From positions 120,634 through 184,633 of the forward strand of contig NZ_JAAABI010000005.1 of assembly GCF_009903685.1 (NCBI RefSeq): a stretch of DNA of 64,000 nucleotides, in the 5' to 3' direction. Each line of letters begins with the position of its first letter. Positions within the stretch are counted from its first letter, which is position 1. Below the pieces are notes generated by a model, which was not told the DNA's origin, did not search any database, and worked only from the letters and a program-made list of their open reading frames with translations. Source of the DNA: Flagellimonas ochracea (lineage in GTDB: Bacteria > Bacteroidota > Bacteroidia > Flavobacteriales > Flavobacteriaceae). Positions 53,826 to 61,915 of this stretch are shown here, piece after piece. The position numbers and the translations under genes were made by a program.

Positions 53826-53850
53826 TATTCTTATATTTAATATAAGAATA
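53826..53850. promoter_or_regulatory. 25-bp palindrome in the divergent RiPP promoter region
   Basis: TATTCTTATATT, one central T, then AATATAAGAATA form a perfect 12+1+12 inverted repeat. It lies between the starts of the VKOR fusion (53796) and the DUF6734 gene (53863), the usual place for a regulator operator controlling both genes. Confidence 0.6.
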
Positions 53851-53862
53851 ATCTTATAAAAA

Positions 53863-55461
53863 ATGAAAATTGTACAAACTTTTTGGACGGGAGATTTGAA
53901 GAATGGCAACCATTTGGATTTTAAAGCAGGATGGACCTCTGCAGAATATCATTGGATGTCTTGGGCACTAAGCTGTCTTACATTGAGAAGACACTATGAT
54001 CAAGTTGAGCTGTACACTGATTCGATTGGAAAAAAAATATTGATTGATAATCTCAATCTACCCTATACCAAGGTTCATGAGGTTTTTGATGAGTCATTCA
54101 AAGCTAGACGAGAATTATTTTCCTTGGCTAAGATAAAAACCTACGGACTCCAGAATGAACCATTTATTCATGTTGATGGCGATATTTACATTTGGAGGCC
54201 CTTTCCGGATTATTTTTCATCGGCGGGCCTAATCGCTTCAAATCCAGAAAAAGACCTCTTTTTCAACAAGGAAATCCTTGAAGCCGTCCACGAGCATTTT
54301 GATCATATCCCAGACTATCTCATTGGTGTGCATCGGCACGAGCATATTTATGCCTCTAACGCCGGAATTCTTGGAGGAAGCAACCTTCAGTTCATTCAGA
54401 AGTATTGTGACTCAGCCAATGTCTTCATAGATGGCAATACCCATAATCTAGACCTAGTGTCGGTCGGTGGCTTAAATTGGTTTATAGAACAAATCTCACT
54501 CTATTATTTAGCCCTTGCGGAAAATGTCCCCATTTCTTATTTAATCAAGGAGCCTGAAAGTAATCCCTTGTACCCTGATTTTTGGCGGTTTTCGGATATC
54601 CCCTTTGTGGATTTGATTCATCCGGTTGGAGGTTGTAAAAGAGAACTTTATGTGCTCAACCATCTTTCAAAAAGGCTGAGAATGGAATTTCCATCTTTTT
54701 ACTACAAAGTACTAAACCTGATCAGGCGAAAAGGACCGAAGTTGCTAAACCAAATTTATTACCTGATGGAAGTTGATTCTGGAACAGATTTGCAGGGTCG
54801 TACAAAATCAAGTTTTAAACAAATAGAACAAAAAGATTTGGTTCAACGGCGCAAAGGTTCTTTTAAAAAGTCTTTTGGAAGGACGCTTAATTTGATAGGC
54901 ACTTGTGACAAGAAAAGCTTTGAAGATTTATCAAGTTTGTCAGGCTACTTGGAAAGGAGAAAAACTGACACTCAATCTGGAATGTTGTCCGAAGTTTTTG
55001 ATCTGGAAAGAGTTAAATATACCATGCTTCTTAATTTAAGTGAGAGTTCGTATGAACTTAAGACCAGGCTTTACCAATATGATTTGCAGCGGTATGAAAT
55101 GACAGCTGTTTTTTTTAAGAAAAAGGGTTGGATGGATTGCAGCATCAAACTTGTTGACCGGGTAAAACTTGTGAAGCAAAAATGGGATTGGAATATCAAA
55201 CTTGGGGCTGCTGAAAATGAACAGGATTGTATAATAAGCCTAAGTCCAGATATTTTAAATGTTGATATTATGGAAATGCGACATGATGGTTTTGATGCCA
55301 TTCTTTTGAGTGAGTTAAAAGAAGGTCCGATAATTTTTTTGGCCACTTCTTTAACTAAGTATTTTGACGGAAACATGTTAGTGGAAAATGAACAATATCA
55401 ACATCTTTTGTTTGAAACCATAAAGCGAATGGCATTTGAGAATATTATTGAAATCATGTGA
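53863..55461 (+). CDS. DUF6734-family glycosyltransferase-like protein
   Basis: 532 residues. The first 290 look like a GT-A glycosyltransferase: MKIVQTFWTGDLKNGNHLDF at the start, the DxD-type metal site FIHVDGDIYIW, and SNAGILGGSNLQFI. This matches my recollection of DUF6734, a Bacteroidota family with nucleotide-sugar transferase features. The C-terminal 230 residues are a separate region, partly basic, that I do not recognise (from about RKGPKLLNQIYYLMEVDSG). Being upstream of the two precursor genes and divergent from the VKOR fusion, it is a candidate for glycosylating the peptides, in the manner of a glycocin. This remains untested. Confidence 0.65.
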   Translation: MKIVQTFWTGDLKNGNHLDFKAGWTSAEYHWMSWALSCLTLRRHYDQVELYTDSIGKKILIDNLNLPYTKVHEVFDESFKARRELFSLAKIKTYGLQNEPFIHVDGDIYIWRPFPDYFSSAGLIASNPEKDLFFNKEILEAVHEHFDHIPDYLIGVHRHEHIYASNAGILGGSNLQFIQKYCDSANVFIDGNTHNLDLVSVGGLNWFIEQISLYYLALAENVPISYLIKEPESNPLYPDFWRFSDIPFVDLIHPVGGCKRELYVLNHLSKRLRMEFPSFYYKVLNLIRRKGPKLLNQIYYLMEVDSGTDLQGRTKSSFKQIEQKDLVQRRKGSFKKSFGRTLNLIGTCDKKSFEDLSSLSGYLERRKTDTQSGMLSEVFDLERVKYTMLLNLSESSYELKTRLYQYDLQRYEMTAVFFKKKGWMDCSIKLVDRVKLVKQKWDWNIKLGAAENEQDCIISLSPDILNVDIMEMRHDGFDAILLSELKEGPIIFLATSLTKYFDGNMLVENEQYQHLLFETIKRMAFENIIEIM

Positions 55462-55524
55462 TATTTTTGCCTTAAAAAACATAATAATGTTAAATTACTT
55501 CATAATATTGAAACATTAACTTTC

Positions 55525-55532
55525 TAAATTTG
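55525..55532 (+). promoter_or_regulatory. -7 element upstream of the precursor genes
   Basis: TAAATTTG matches TAnnTTTG and lies 69 bp before the first precursor ATG, giving an untranslated leader. No clear -33 box is seen at the normal distance. Confidence 0.45.
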
Positions 55533-55601
55533 TAGGAAAAAGATTAAATAAATAATTTAAAAGGATTCGAATATTTTATTAACCCTTTAATTCTTAATGC
55601 C

Positions 55602-55787
55602 ATGAGAAAATTAAATCTAGGACAGGAACTGTCCAAAAGTGAACAGAAGAAAATTCTTGGTGGTGGTGCCACATGTACTACTAGTTGGGGAGGTACTGCT
55701 ACTACGTACAGCCCTTACGTGAACTGTTCCAATGCTGCAGGCTATTGCGCTGGAGTATATGGAGGAACTGTGGTTTCCTGTTGGTAG
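55602..55787 (+). CDS. RiPP/bacteriocin precursor peptide 1 (double-glycine leader)
   Basis: 61 residues. The leader MRKLNLGQELSKSEQKKILG is of the Bacteroidota GG type and ends in GGG, the cleavage site for the C39 peptidase of the exporter. The core of about 38 residues is rich in Gly, Thr, Ser and Tyr and contains four cysteines. After the first Cys the spacing is C-x16-C-x6-C-x10-C, with a C-terminal Trp. The shared CSNAAGYCAG element recurs in precursor 2. No membrane segment. Four Cys and the VKOR-DsbA partner suggest two disulfide bonds. Confidence 0.88.
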   Translation: MRKLNLGQELSKSEQKKILGGGATCTTSWGGTATTYSPYVNCSNAAGYCAGVYGGTVVSCW

Positions 55788-55835
55788 TGGGCCACAAGTG
55801 TAGAGTAATTATAGTTTAATCTTAAATTTTATGAA

Positions 55836-56015
55836 ATGAAAAAGTTAAATCTGGGACAAGAATTGTCCAAAAATGAGCAAAAGAAAATTTTAGGCGGAGT
55901 TACTTTCCGGTGTAATGCCCCTGATGCACAACCTGTTTACGGTTTCTCATCATGTAGTCATGCAGCCGCATACTGTAGCGGGGCGTGGAATACCAATTTG
56001 GCCTACTGCTATTAG
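55836..56015 (+). CDS. RiPP/bacteriocin precursor peptide 2 (double-glycine leader)
   Basis: 59 residues. The leader MKKLNLGQELSKNEQKKILG is nearly identical to that of precursor 1 and is followed by G and the core. The core (VTFRCNAPDAQPVYGFSS and onward) has four cysteines spaced C-x13-C-x6-C-x10-C and ends with Tyr right after the last Cys. Precursor 1 ends with Trp in the same place. The element CSHAAAYCSG matches CSNAAGYCAG. The start lies 48 bp after the first precursor stop. Being short, it is easily missed by gene finders. Confidence 0.85.
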   Translation: MKKLNLGQELSKNEQKKILGGVTFRCNAPDAQPVYGFSSCSHAAAYCSGAWNTNLAYCY

Positions 56016-56037
56016 GCACAAAAATGCTATTTAGAAG

Positions 56038-56074
56038 CAATTGGGAATATTTTTCAAGTATTCCCAATTGTTTT
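56038..56074 (+). terminator. Hairpin terminator/attenuator after the precursor genes
   Basis: A perfect 12-bp stem (CAATTGGGAATA and TATTCCCAATTG, 9-nt loop) is followed by TTTTA. It lies between the precursor genes and the exporter, where partial termination would keep precursor mRNA more abundant than exporter mRNA. Confidence 0.75.
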
Positions 56075-56116
56075 ACACGAGAATGCCAACTTTTCAGTTA
56101 ACTATGTTGCTCTCTT

Positions 56117-58315
56117 TTGAAAAAAAACTTTCCATTTTACAAACAACCCGATTTAAAGGACTGTGGTCCAACCTGCCTCAAGATAGTGGCCAAGTATTAT
56201 GGTAAACTCATATCCCTAAAGCAGATCAGAGAGCTTACCGAAACCACCAGGGAGGGAAGCAACTTGTTAAAATTAAGTGATGCCGCCGAAAGTATTGGAT
56301 TCAAGTCTCTTGCTTTAAAAACCAATTATCAAAAACTTAAAAAAGCACCACTTCCGTTAATCGCACACTGGAACAAAAGTCATTTTGTGGTCATCTATAA
56401 AATCAAGGATGACACTGTGTATATCTCAGACCCGTCATTTGGTCTAACGTCTTTTCAAAAAGATGAATTTTTGGTCCGTTGGATAGGAAACAATGCGAAC
56501 GAAAAAACCAGTGAGGGAATTGCCTTGCTCTTGGAAGTTACCCCAAAATTTAAATCGCAACGATGGGAAAGGGTCGATAAAAAGTCCTTTCTTTTCTTAT
56601 ATCAATATCTTTTCAAGTACAAGAGCTTGGTCATCCAGCTTTGTGTTGGCCTTTTGGTAGGGAGTATTCTCCAATTAATTTTCCCATTTCTTACTCAAAG
56701 CATTGTTGATATTGGTATACAGAACCAGGATATCAATTTTATATATGCAGTATTGTTGGGACAAATTTTGCTTTTCATTGGAAGAGTGAGCGTTGAGTTT
56801 TTTCGAAGTTGGATTTTGCTGCACCTCAGTACACGTATCAACATTTCGCTCATATCCGATTTTTTCATAAAACTAATGGCCTTGCCAATCTCCTATTTTG
56901 ATACACGTATGACCGGCGATATCATGCAAAGAATCAATGATCATAATCGCATTGAACGTTTATTGACTAGTGATACACTTAACACACTCTTTTCCTTGGC
57001 CAACCTTTTCGTTTTTGGATTGGTACTACTTTATTATGACCTGTCAATTTTTACCATTTTTGTAGTGGGCAGTGCACTTTATATAGTTTGGATACTTTTC
57101 TTTTTAAAGCGTAGAAAGGAACTTGACCATAAACGTTTTTCGCAATTGAGCCAAGAACAAAGCACCGTTATTGAGTTGATTAATGGCATGCAGGAGATAA
57201 AAATGAACAATGCGGAAAAAAAGAAACGGTGGGGATGGGAGTTTGTGCAGGCCCGTCTTTTCAAAGTGAACCTACAAAATTTGGCATTGGAACAAACCCA
57301 GGAAATAGGGTCTTCCTTTATTAACGAACTGAAGAACATCGCCATTACCTTTACTTCGGCATTGATGGTCATCAATGGCAACATAACCCTTGGTATGATG
57401 CTTTCGATTCAATATATCATCGGGCAGCTCAATTCTCCCATTCTTCAGTTGGTAAATTTTATCCGAACCGCACAAGATGCCAAAATAAGCATGGAAAGAT
57501 TGGGTGAAATCCATGACAAGGAAGATGAAGAAAATCAGAAAAGAACATATGTATCCAAAATCGACTTCAGTAATGATATTAGGATAAATAGGATTTCTTT
57601 TCGATACTTGGGCAATGATGTAGATGTTATCAATAAACTTTCATTGACCATTCCATCGGGTAAAAAAACTGCAATCGTGGGCACCAGTGGAAGTGGTAAA
57701 ACCACATTATTGAAATTGATATTGAAATTTTATGAACCTCATGAGGGTTCAATCAGCTATGGAGAACATAACTTAAGAGACATTTCCCATAGGTCTTGGC
57801 GGGCCAGTAGTGGAGTGGTCATGCAAGAGGGCTATATTTTCAATGATACTATAGCAAGTAATATTGCCGTAGGGGTGGATGTGATTGATGAAGATAAGTT
57901 GTTGAGGTCAGTAAAACTGGCCAATATCTATGATTTTATTCAATCATTACCATTGGGATTCAATACCAAAATTGGCAATGAAGGGATAGGAATAAGTACA
58001 GGACAAAAACAAAGAATATTCATTGCAAGGGCCTTATATAAAGATCCTCATTTTTTGTTTTTTGATGAGGCTACTTCTGCATTGGATGCTTCCAACGAAT
58101 CTGAGATCATGGAAAATTTGAATATTGTTTTCAAAAATAAAACAGTATTGATAATTGCACACCGATTGAGTACTGTACAAAATGCAGATCAAATTGTTGT
58201 GCTTGAAAAAGGTAAAATAAAGGAAATAGGAAACCACCAAACATTGATAGAGAAGGGAGGGGCTTATTTCAATCTTGTAAAAAACCAGCTTGCCCTGGAA
58301 AAGCTTGCAGACTGA
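56117..58315 (+). CDS. Peptidase-containing ABC transporter (C39 peptidase, PCAT)
   Basis: 732 residues. The N-terminal C39 protease has Cys16 in DCGPTCLKIVAKYYG, His89 in HFVVIYKI and Asp105 in DPSFGL; it cuts leaders after Gly-Gly. Six membrane helices follow, then the ATPase with Walker A GTSGSGKTT (about 522), signature STGQKQR (about 627), Walker B LFFDEATSALD and H-loop AHRLSTV. It exports the processed peptides through the inner membrane. The start is a TTG at 56117, since the nearest upstream ATG is out of frame. The HlyD gene starts 3 bp after the stop. Confidence 0.95.
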   Translation: MKKNFPFYKQPDLKDCGPTCLKIVAKYYGKLISLKQIRELTETTREGSNLLKLSDAAESIGFKSLALKTNYQKLKKAPLPLIAHWNKSHFVVIYKIKDDTVYISDPSFGLTSFQKDEFLVRWIGNNANEKTSEGIALLLEVTPKFKSQRWERVDKKSFLFLYQYLFKYKSLVIQLCVGLLVGSILQLIFPFLTQSIVDIGIQNQDINFIYAVLLGQILLFIGRVSVEFFRSWILLHLSTRINISLISDFFIKLMALPISYFDTRMTGDIMQRINDHNRIERLLTSDTLNTLFSLANLFVFGLVLLYYDLSIFTIFVVGSALYIVWILFFLKRRKELDHKRFSQLSQEQSTVIELINGMQEIKMNNAEKKKRWGWEFVQARLFKVNLQNLALEQTQEIGSSFINELKNIAITFTSALMVINGNITLGMMLSIQYIIGQLNSPILQLVNFIRTAQDAKISMERLGEIHDKEDEENQKRTYVSKIDFSNDIRINRISFRYLGNDVDVINKLSLTIPSGKKTAIVGTSGSGKTTLLKLILKFYEPHEGSISYGEHNLRDISHRSWRASSGVVMQEGYIFNDTIASNIAVGVDVIDEDKLLRSVKLANIYDFIQSLPLGFNTKIGNEGIGISTGQKQRIFIARALYKDPHFLFFDEATSALDASNESEIMENLNIVFKNKTVLIIAHRLSTVQNADQIVVLEKGKIKEIGNHQTLIEKGGAYFNLVKNQLALEKLAD

Positions 58316-58317
58316 TT

Positions 58318-59616
58318 ATGCCAAAAAACAAAGAGACAACAAAGTTAAACTTAAGATCAGAAGAAGTACAGGAAATTTTGGGCACACCTCCTTCATGGAT
58401 TGTGAGATGGGGAATTACCATGATTTTTGTATTTGTCTGTATCCTTATTGCATTGACATTTATTATCAAATATCCGGATTTTGTTTCAGCTAAAGTGCTG
58501 ATCACCACCAAAAACCCTACTGAGAAAGTAGTGGCCAGATCTTCCGGTCAAATTGAACAATTCTATGTTCAAAACGGTCAAACAGTAGCCAAGAACAAGA
58601 TGCTTGCTGTTATAAAAAGCCTTTCAAAATATGAAGATTTGAAGGTGTTAATCAACATTCTCGATACCATTGCTCTGAAAGATGATGGTTTTGATTTTCC
58701 TGTCGAACTAGTTTCAGCTATGACTTTGGGGGATATAGAGCCTGCCTATCTTGATTTTGAGAAACACTATTTGGAGTTCAAATTGTTGACAGAATTATAT
58801 CCATACCAAAATCAACTTATTGGTAATAAAATCACCCTTGGAGAAATTAAAAAACAACTTTCTGAACAATTAAATCAAAAAAAAATCTTGGAAGCGGAAC
58901 TCAATCTAAAAAATGTAGAATTCAATCGTTACAGACAATTATTTGAAAAGGGGGTGATTTCACAACAGGAATTTGAATCTAAAGAATTGAATTACCTGCA
59001 AGCCGAAAAGAATCTTAATAATACCACTATTTCCATATCACAGATGCGGGAAGCCCTTTCTACAGCCAATCGGAATTTGAGAGCTACCTACATCGAAAAA
59101 GAATTGGAGTACGCAAGAGGAAAAAAAAATCTATTGCAGTCGTTCAACACTTTGAAGAAAGCTATCAATAATTGGAAATATAGGTATGTATTGTCCTCCT
59201 CCATAAATGGAATTGTCAGTTTCAATGAGTTTTGGGGGACAAACCAAGAAGTAGCCATTGGTGATGTTGTTTTTACGATACTTCCAGAAGAAAAAAAAGA
59301 TTTTGTAGGAAGACTTACGATTGCTTCCCAGAATGCAGGGAAAATAAATACGGGTCAAAAAGTACTGGTTAAGTTGGATAATTATCCATACCAGCAATAT
59401 GGAATGTTGATAGGACAAGTTAAAAACATATCGATATCTCCAGACGCAAGAGGAAATTACATAGTGTATATTTCATTGGGTGGCGATTTACAAACATCCT
59501 ATAAAAAAGACATCAACTTTACACAAGAGATGCTGGGAACAGCGGAGATAATTACCGAAGACCTAAGTGTTGCAGAACGATTATTTTATAAGATAAAGGG
59601 TGTTTTTAAATATTAA
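58318..59616 (+). CDS. HlyD-family membrane-fusion adaptor
   Basis: 432 residues. A cytoplasmic start and one membrane helix (GITMIFVFVCILIALTFIIK) are followed by lipoyl-like and coiled-coil hairpin segments (RSSGQIEQFYVQNGQTVAKN, ISQQEFESKELNYLQAEKNL). The C-terminal half carries the beta-barrel region (LSSSINGIVSFNEFWGTNQE, VGRLTIASQNAGKINTGQKV). This adaptor joins the ABC exporter to an outer-membrane TolC-type channel, which is not in the window. It lies 3 bp after the ABC gene and is the last gene of the cluster. Confidence 0.93.
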   Translation: MPKNKETTKLNLRSEEVQEILGTPPSWIVRWGITMIFVFVCILIALTFIIKYPDFVSAKVLITTKNPTEKVVARSSGQIEQFYVQNGQTVAKNKMLAVIKSLSKYEDLKVLINILDTIALKDDGFDFPVELVSAMTLGDIEPAYLDFEKHYLEFKLLTELYPYQNQLIGNKITLGEIKKQLSEQLNQKKILEAELNLKNVEFNRYRQLFEKGVISQQEFESKELNYLQAEKNLNNTTISISQMREALSTANRNLRATYIEKELEYARGKKNLLQSFNTLKKAINNWKYRYVLSSSINGIVSFNEFWGTNQEVAIGDVVFTILPEEKKDFVGRLTIASQNAGKINTGQKVLVKLDNYPYQQYGMLIGQVKNISISPDARGNYIVYISLGGDLQTSYKKDINFTQEMLGTAEIITEDLSVAERLFYKIKGVFKY

Positions 59617-59708
59617 TCAGGGTCAATTATTGCATACCAAAATATAATATTTCAACACCTATTTTGACAAAATAATGCCAACGATAAAATTTAACAATTA
59701 ATCCTTAG

Positions 59709-59744
59709 TGGAGCCGGAGGGACTAGAACCTAGGGCTCAAAAGC
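59709..59744 (-). other. tRNA 3'-end-like remnant
   Basis: Read on the minus strand, the end CGGCTCCA is like a tRNA acceptor 3' strand with discriminator. It is preceded by GGTTCTAGTCCCTC, a T-arm-like sequence whose 5' stem half no longer pairs well. No matching 5' acceptor half is found nearby, so this is a fragment and not a working tRNA. Such fragments mark past integration at tRNA genes. The rest of 59617-59940 holds no gene. Confidence 0.35.
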
Positions 59745-59940
59745 CTTGTGTATAGGGATTTTCAGAGGATAGTAGAGAAGTGCTCACCGAATAGGTAGAT
59801 TGAAAATCAGATACATAGTAATTACATCTAATCTTTAACCTTGTAGTATTTTCTATCGTGTTCTTCGGAGTTTCTCAAATATATCAGTGAATTGGATAAT
59901 TTAATTAACACACTCCTCAAAAAAGAACAGAATCATCGAG

Positions 59941-60156
59941 TTAATCCAGATTCTCTGGTCTAATAAATGGGATAGATTTAAAGATTCTTTCTATTCTATA
60001 CCCAATACGATTTAAACTGTTAGAAGGCCAATATTTAACATCATGATCTGGGTTAGCAATTTCATAATCCGCTTTGAAAGCTCTGGCTTCACCTGCAGTT
60101 TGGAAGTTCCAGCTTTTAGGAGTTCTATGTGAGTAACAAACAACAGTGTGTGGCAT
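59941..60156 (-). CDS. Hypothetical small protein (71 aa)
   Basis: The frame reads as plausible protein: MPHTVVCYSHRTPKSWNFQT, then a segment AGEARAFKADYEIANPDHDV, ending near FIRPENLD. No signal peptide, membrane helix or known motif. It starts 12 bp downstream of the stop of the large coiled-coil gene, as the last gene in the same operon. Conservation elsewhere would decide whether it is real. Confidence 0.5.
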   Translation of the reverse strand: MPHTVVCYSHRTPKSWNFQTAGEARAFKADYEIANPDHDVKYWPSNSLNRIGYRIERIFKSIPFIRPENLD

Positions 60157-60168
60157 AATCTGAATATT

Positions 60169-61848
60169 TTAGAAGTTAAAAGGAAATGATGTTTGGATAC
60201 CAATTACATTTCTGTTCAAAAGTGAGTTATCAGTGTCACTGGTATTAAAAAAGTCATTGAGTCTATAAAATACCTCAAGATTTGTAATTACTTTTTGACT
60301 ATCTTTTTTTCTAAACGGCAGCAGAACACCTACCAAAAGAGAGGCGGTAGGTTTCTCATTTTCTCTAAATAACATTTTTGGATTAATGTGTAATGCTACT
60401 GAATTTTGCGTGGGACTTAAGAAGTTATAATAGTCTAAAAATGCGGTTATTGAAGCTAAATCCTGTTCATAATTACCTACAAAGGCATTTTGTTTTGAAA
60501 CCTGAGTTCGATTTGATTCTTCATCTATTAATTTAGAATCAACAATTTCAATTTGATTAAGACTACTTTGATTATCCGTTAAACTCGCTTCTACACCAAA
60601 CGAGAGAAATTGAAGTGTTTTTGGCACCCTAATTTCACCATCAAAATTTCGTATTGAATTATAGCTTAGGTTCAACCCTAAACTATTATAGTTTTGTTTG
60701 GTTAGTTGATTTTCCAAGTCCAACGTATCAATAAATTGGGTGAATCCTTTGTTGGTGATTTTACCACCAATGCTTAGATATTGCATTTTAATCAGATCTG
60801 GTTTGATAAACTTTTCTTTTTCTGCCAGAGCCTTTAATTTAGTAGCTTTTTCTTCCTTATAAAGAATATTAAGACTATCGAGAAGGGAGTCTAGATTATT
60901 CTTTTTTGTTTCTTTAATATCATTTCTTATTCTATGAGCTTCCGCTACCAAAGCTTTCTGCTTTGCTGAGACCTTGGATTGATACTCAGCAACAGTCATG
61001 GCATCAAAAGGAGCAAGATAGCGATTGATTTTTGCAAGATTTTTATCTAAATCGGGATATAGCGTTATGTCAAGTTTTGGAGTTTCAGTTTCTGCCAGTA
61101 AGTTGACTATAGACTTGTTCGATGTTTTCAGCAATATGTTTTGTTCCTTATTATACAATTCCCTTAACTTATATTGCAACTGCTCTAGATTGTCTAATTT
61201 GTCCTTTTCAAGTTTACTTTTAATATTCCGAATTTGTTGAAGCAAGTTTAATTGATTGCTACCTAAAGCATTTAAAGCAGCTACTCTCATTGCGTTATAC
61301 GGGGCTAGATAGGCGTCAATTGCATCTATTTTTGCATCAATTTCACCAAATTCCTTCTTTTTGTCAATTGGATTTGATAACCGACTTGCGAGAGCAATAA
61401 TTTTGTCGTCATAGGCTTTATTAATCGCATCACGTTCGTTGTTTAGCTTGTCTTGAATAGAGGCATCTGTCACAGATATGTTCTTACCAAGAAGGAATTG
61501 GTATTCTAAACCAAGACTTACATTGCTATTTAATTCACCCTCATCAAATATTTCTGCAATACCATTTGGTGAGCCAGCTTTCACATTAACTGCAAACATA
61601 CTTTCATTAGGGAGTAAGAAAAAAATAGAAGCTTCAAGAGTTTCTGAGGCCGTACTGATTGCTGCATAGTTGCCAATATTGGTAAATGAATTTCCTGTGC
61701 TAACAAAACTTAATAATGTGGAAAGATTTTCCTTTTCTTTTGTTAATTCCTCCGTATTTAATTTGGTTCTTGCATTTGGCATTTGGTCTTGTCCATAAAA
61801 CTGGTTAAACCAGAATAGAAGAGAGCAAATTGTAAATATGTTTTTCAT
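60169..61848 (-). CDS. Secreted coiled-coil protein with beta-rich ends
   Basis: 559 residues from the ATG at 61848, which begins a signal peptide (MKNIFTICSLLFWFNQFYGQ); an ATG further up at 61926 would hide it. The N-terminal 130 residues are beta-rich (ASIFFLLPNESMFAVNVKAG). The middle 280 are heptad-rich helices with repeated IDAYLAPYNAMRVAAL and INRYLAPFDAMTVAEY units about 100 residues apart. The C-terminal 170 alternate strands and end with an aromatic FNF, as in outer-membrane proteins. No family is recognised. Gene order fits an operon with the membrane protein upstream. Confidence 0.65.
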   Translation of the reverse strand: MKNIFTICSLLFWFNQFYGQDQMPNARTKLNTEELTKEKENLSTLLSFVSTGNSFTNIGNYAAISTASETLEASIFFLLPNESMFAVNVKAGSPNGIAEIFDEGELNSNVSLGLEYQFLLGKNISVTDASIQDKLNNERDAINKAYDDKIIALASRLSNPIDKKKEFGEIDAKIDAIDAYLAPYNAMRVAALNALGSNQLNLLQQIRNIKSKLEKDKLDNLEQLQYKLRELYNKEQNILLKTSNKSIVNLLAETETPKLDITLYPDLDKNLAKINRYLAPFDAMTVAEYQSKVSAKQKALVAEAHRIRNDIKETKKNNLDSLLDSLNILYKEEKATKLKALAEKEKFIKPDLIKMQYLSIGGKITNKGFTQFIDTLDLENQLTKQNYNSLGLNLSYNSIRNFDGEIRVPKTLQFLSFGVEASLTDNQSSLNQIEIVDSKLIDEESNRTQVSKQNAFVGNYEQDLASITAFLDYYNFLSPTQNSVALHINPKMLFRENEKPTASLLVGVLLPFRKKDSQKVITNLEVFYRLNDFFNTSDTDNSLLNRNVIGIQTSFPFNF

Positions 61849-61915
61849 GATGCTTCTTGAAAATTTATATCTCAGGAGGAAATTGTTAGCATTAAAGGTT
61901 GAAATTGAAATCATA

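Noticed and set aside
55602..56015. Lanthipeptide or thioamide-type RiPP assignment
   Set aside because: No LanB, LanC, LanM, radical-SAM or YcaO protein is encoded nearby; the oxidative VKOR-DsbA fusion fits disulfides better.
59709..59744. Intact tRNA gene
   Set aside because: No 5' acceptor half or clear anticodon arm pairs with the 3'-like sequence, so only a remnant is claimed.
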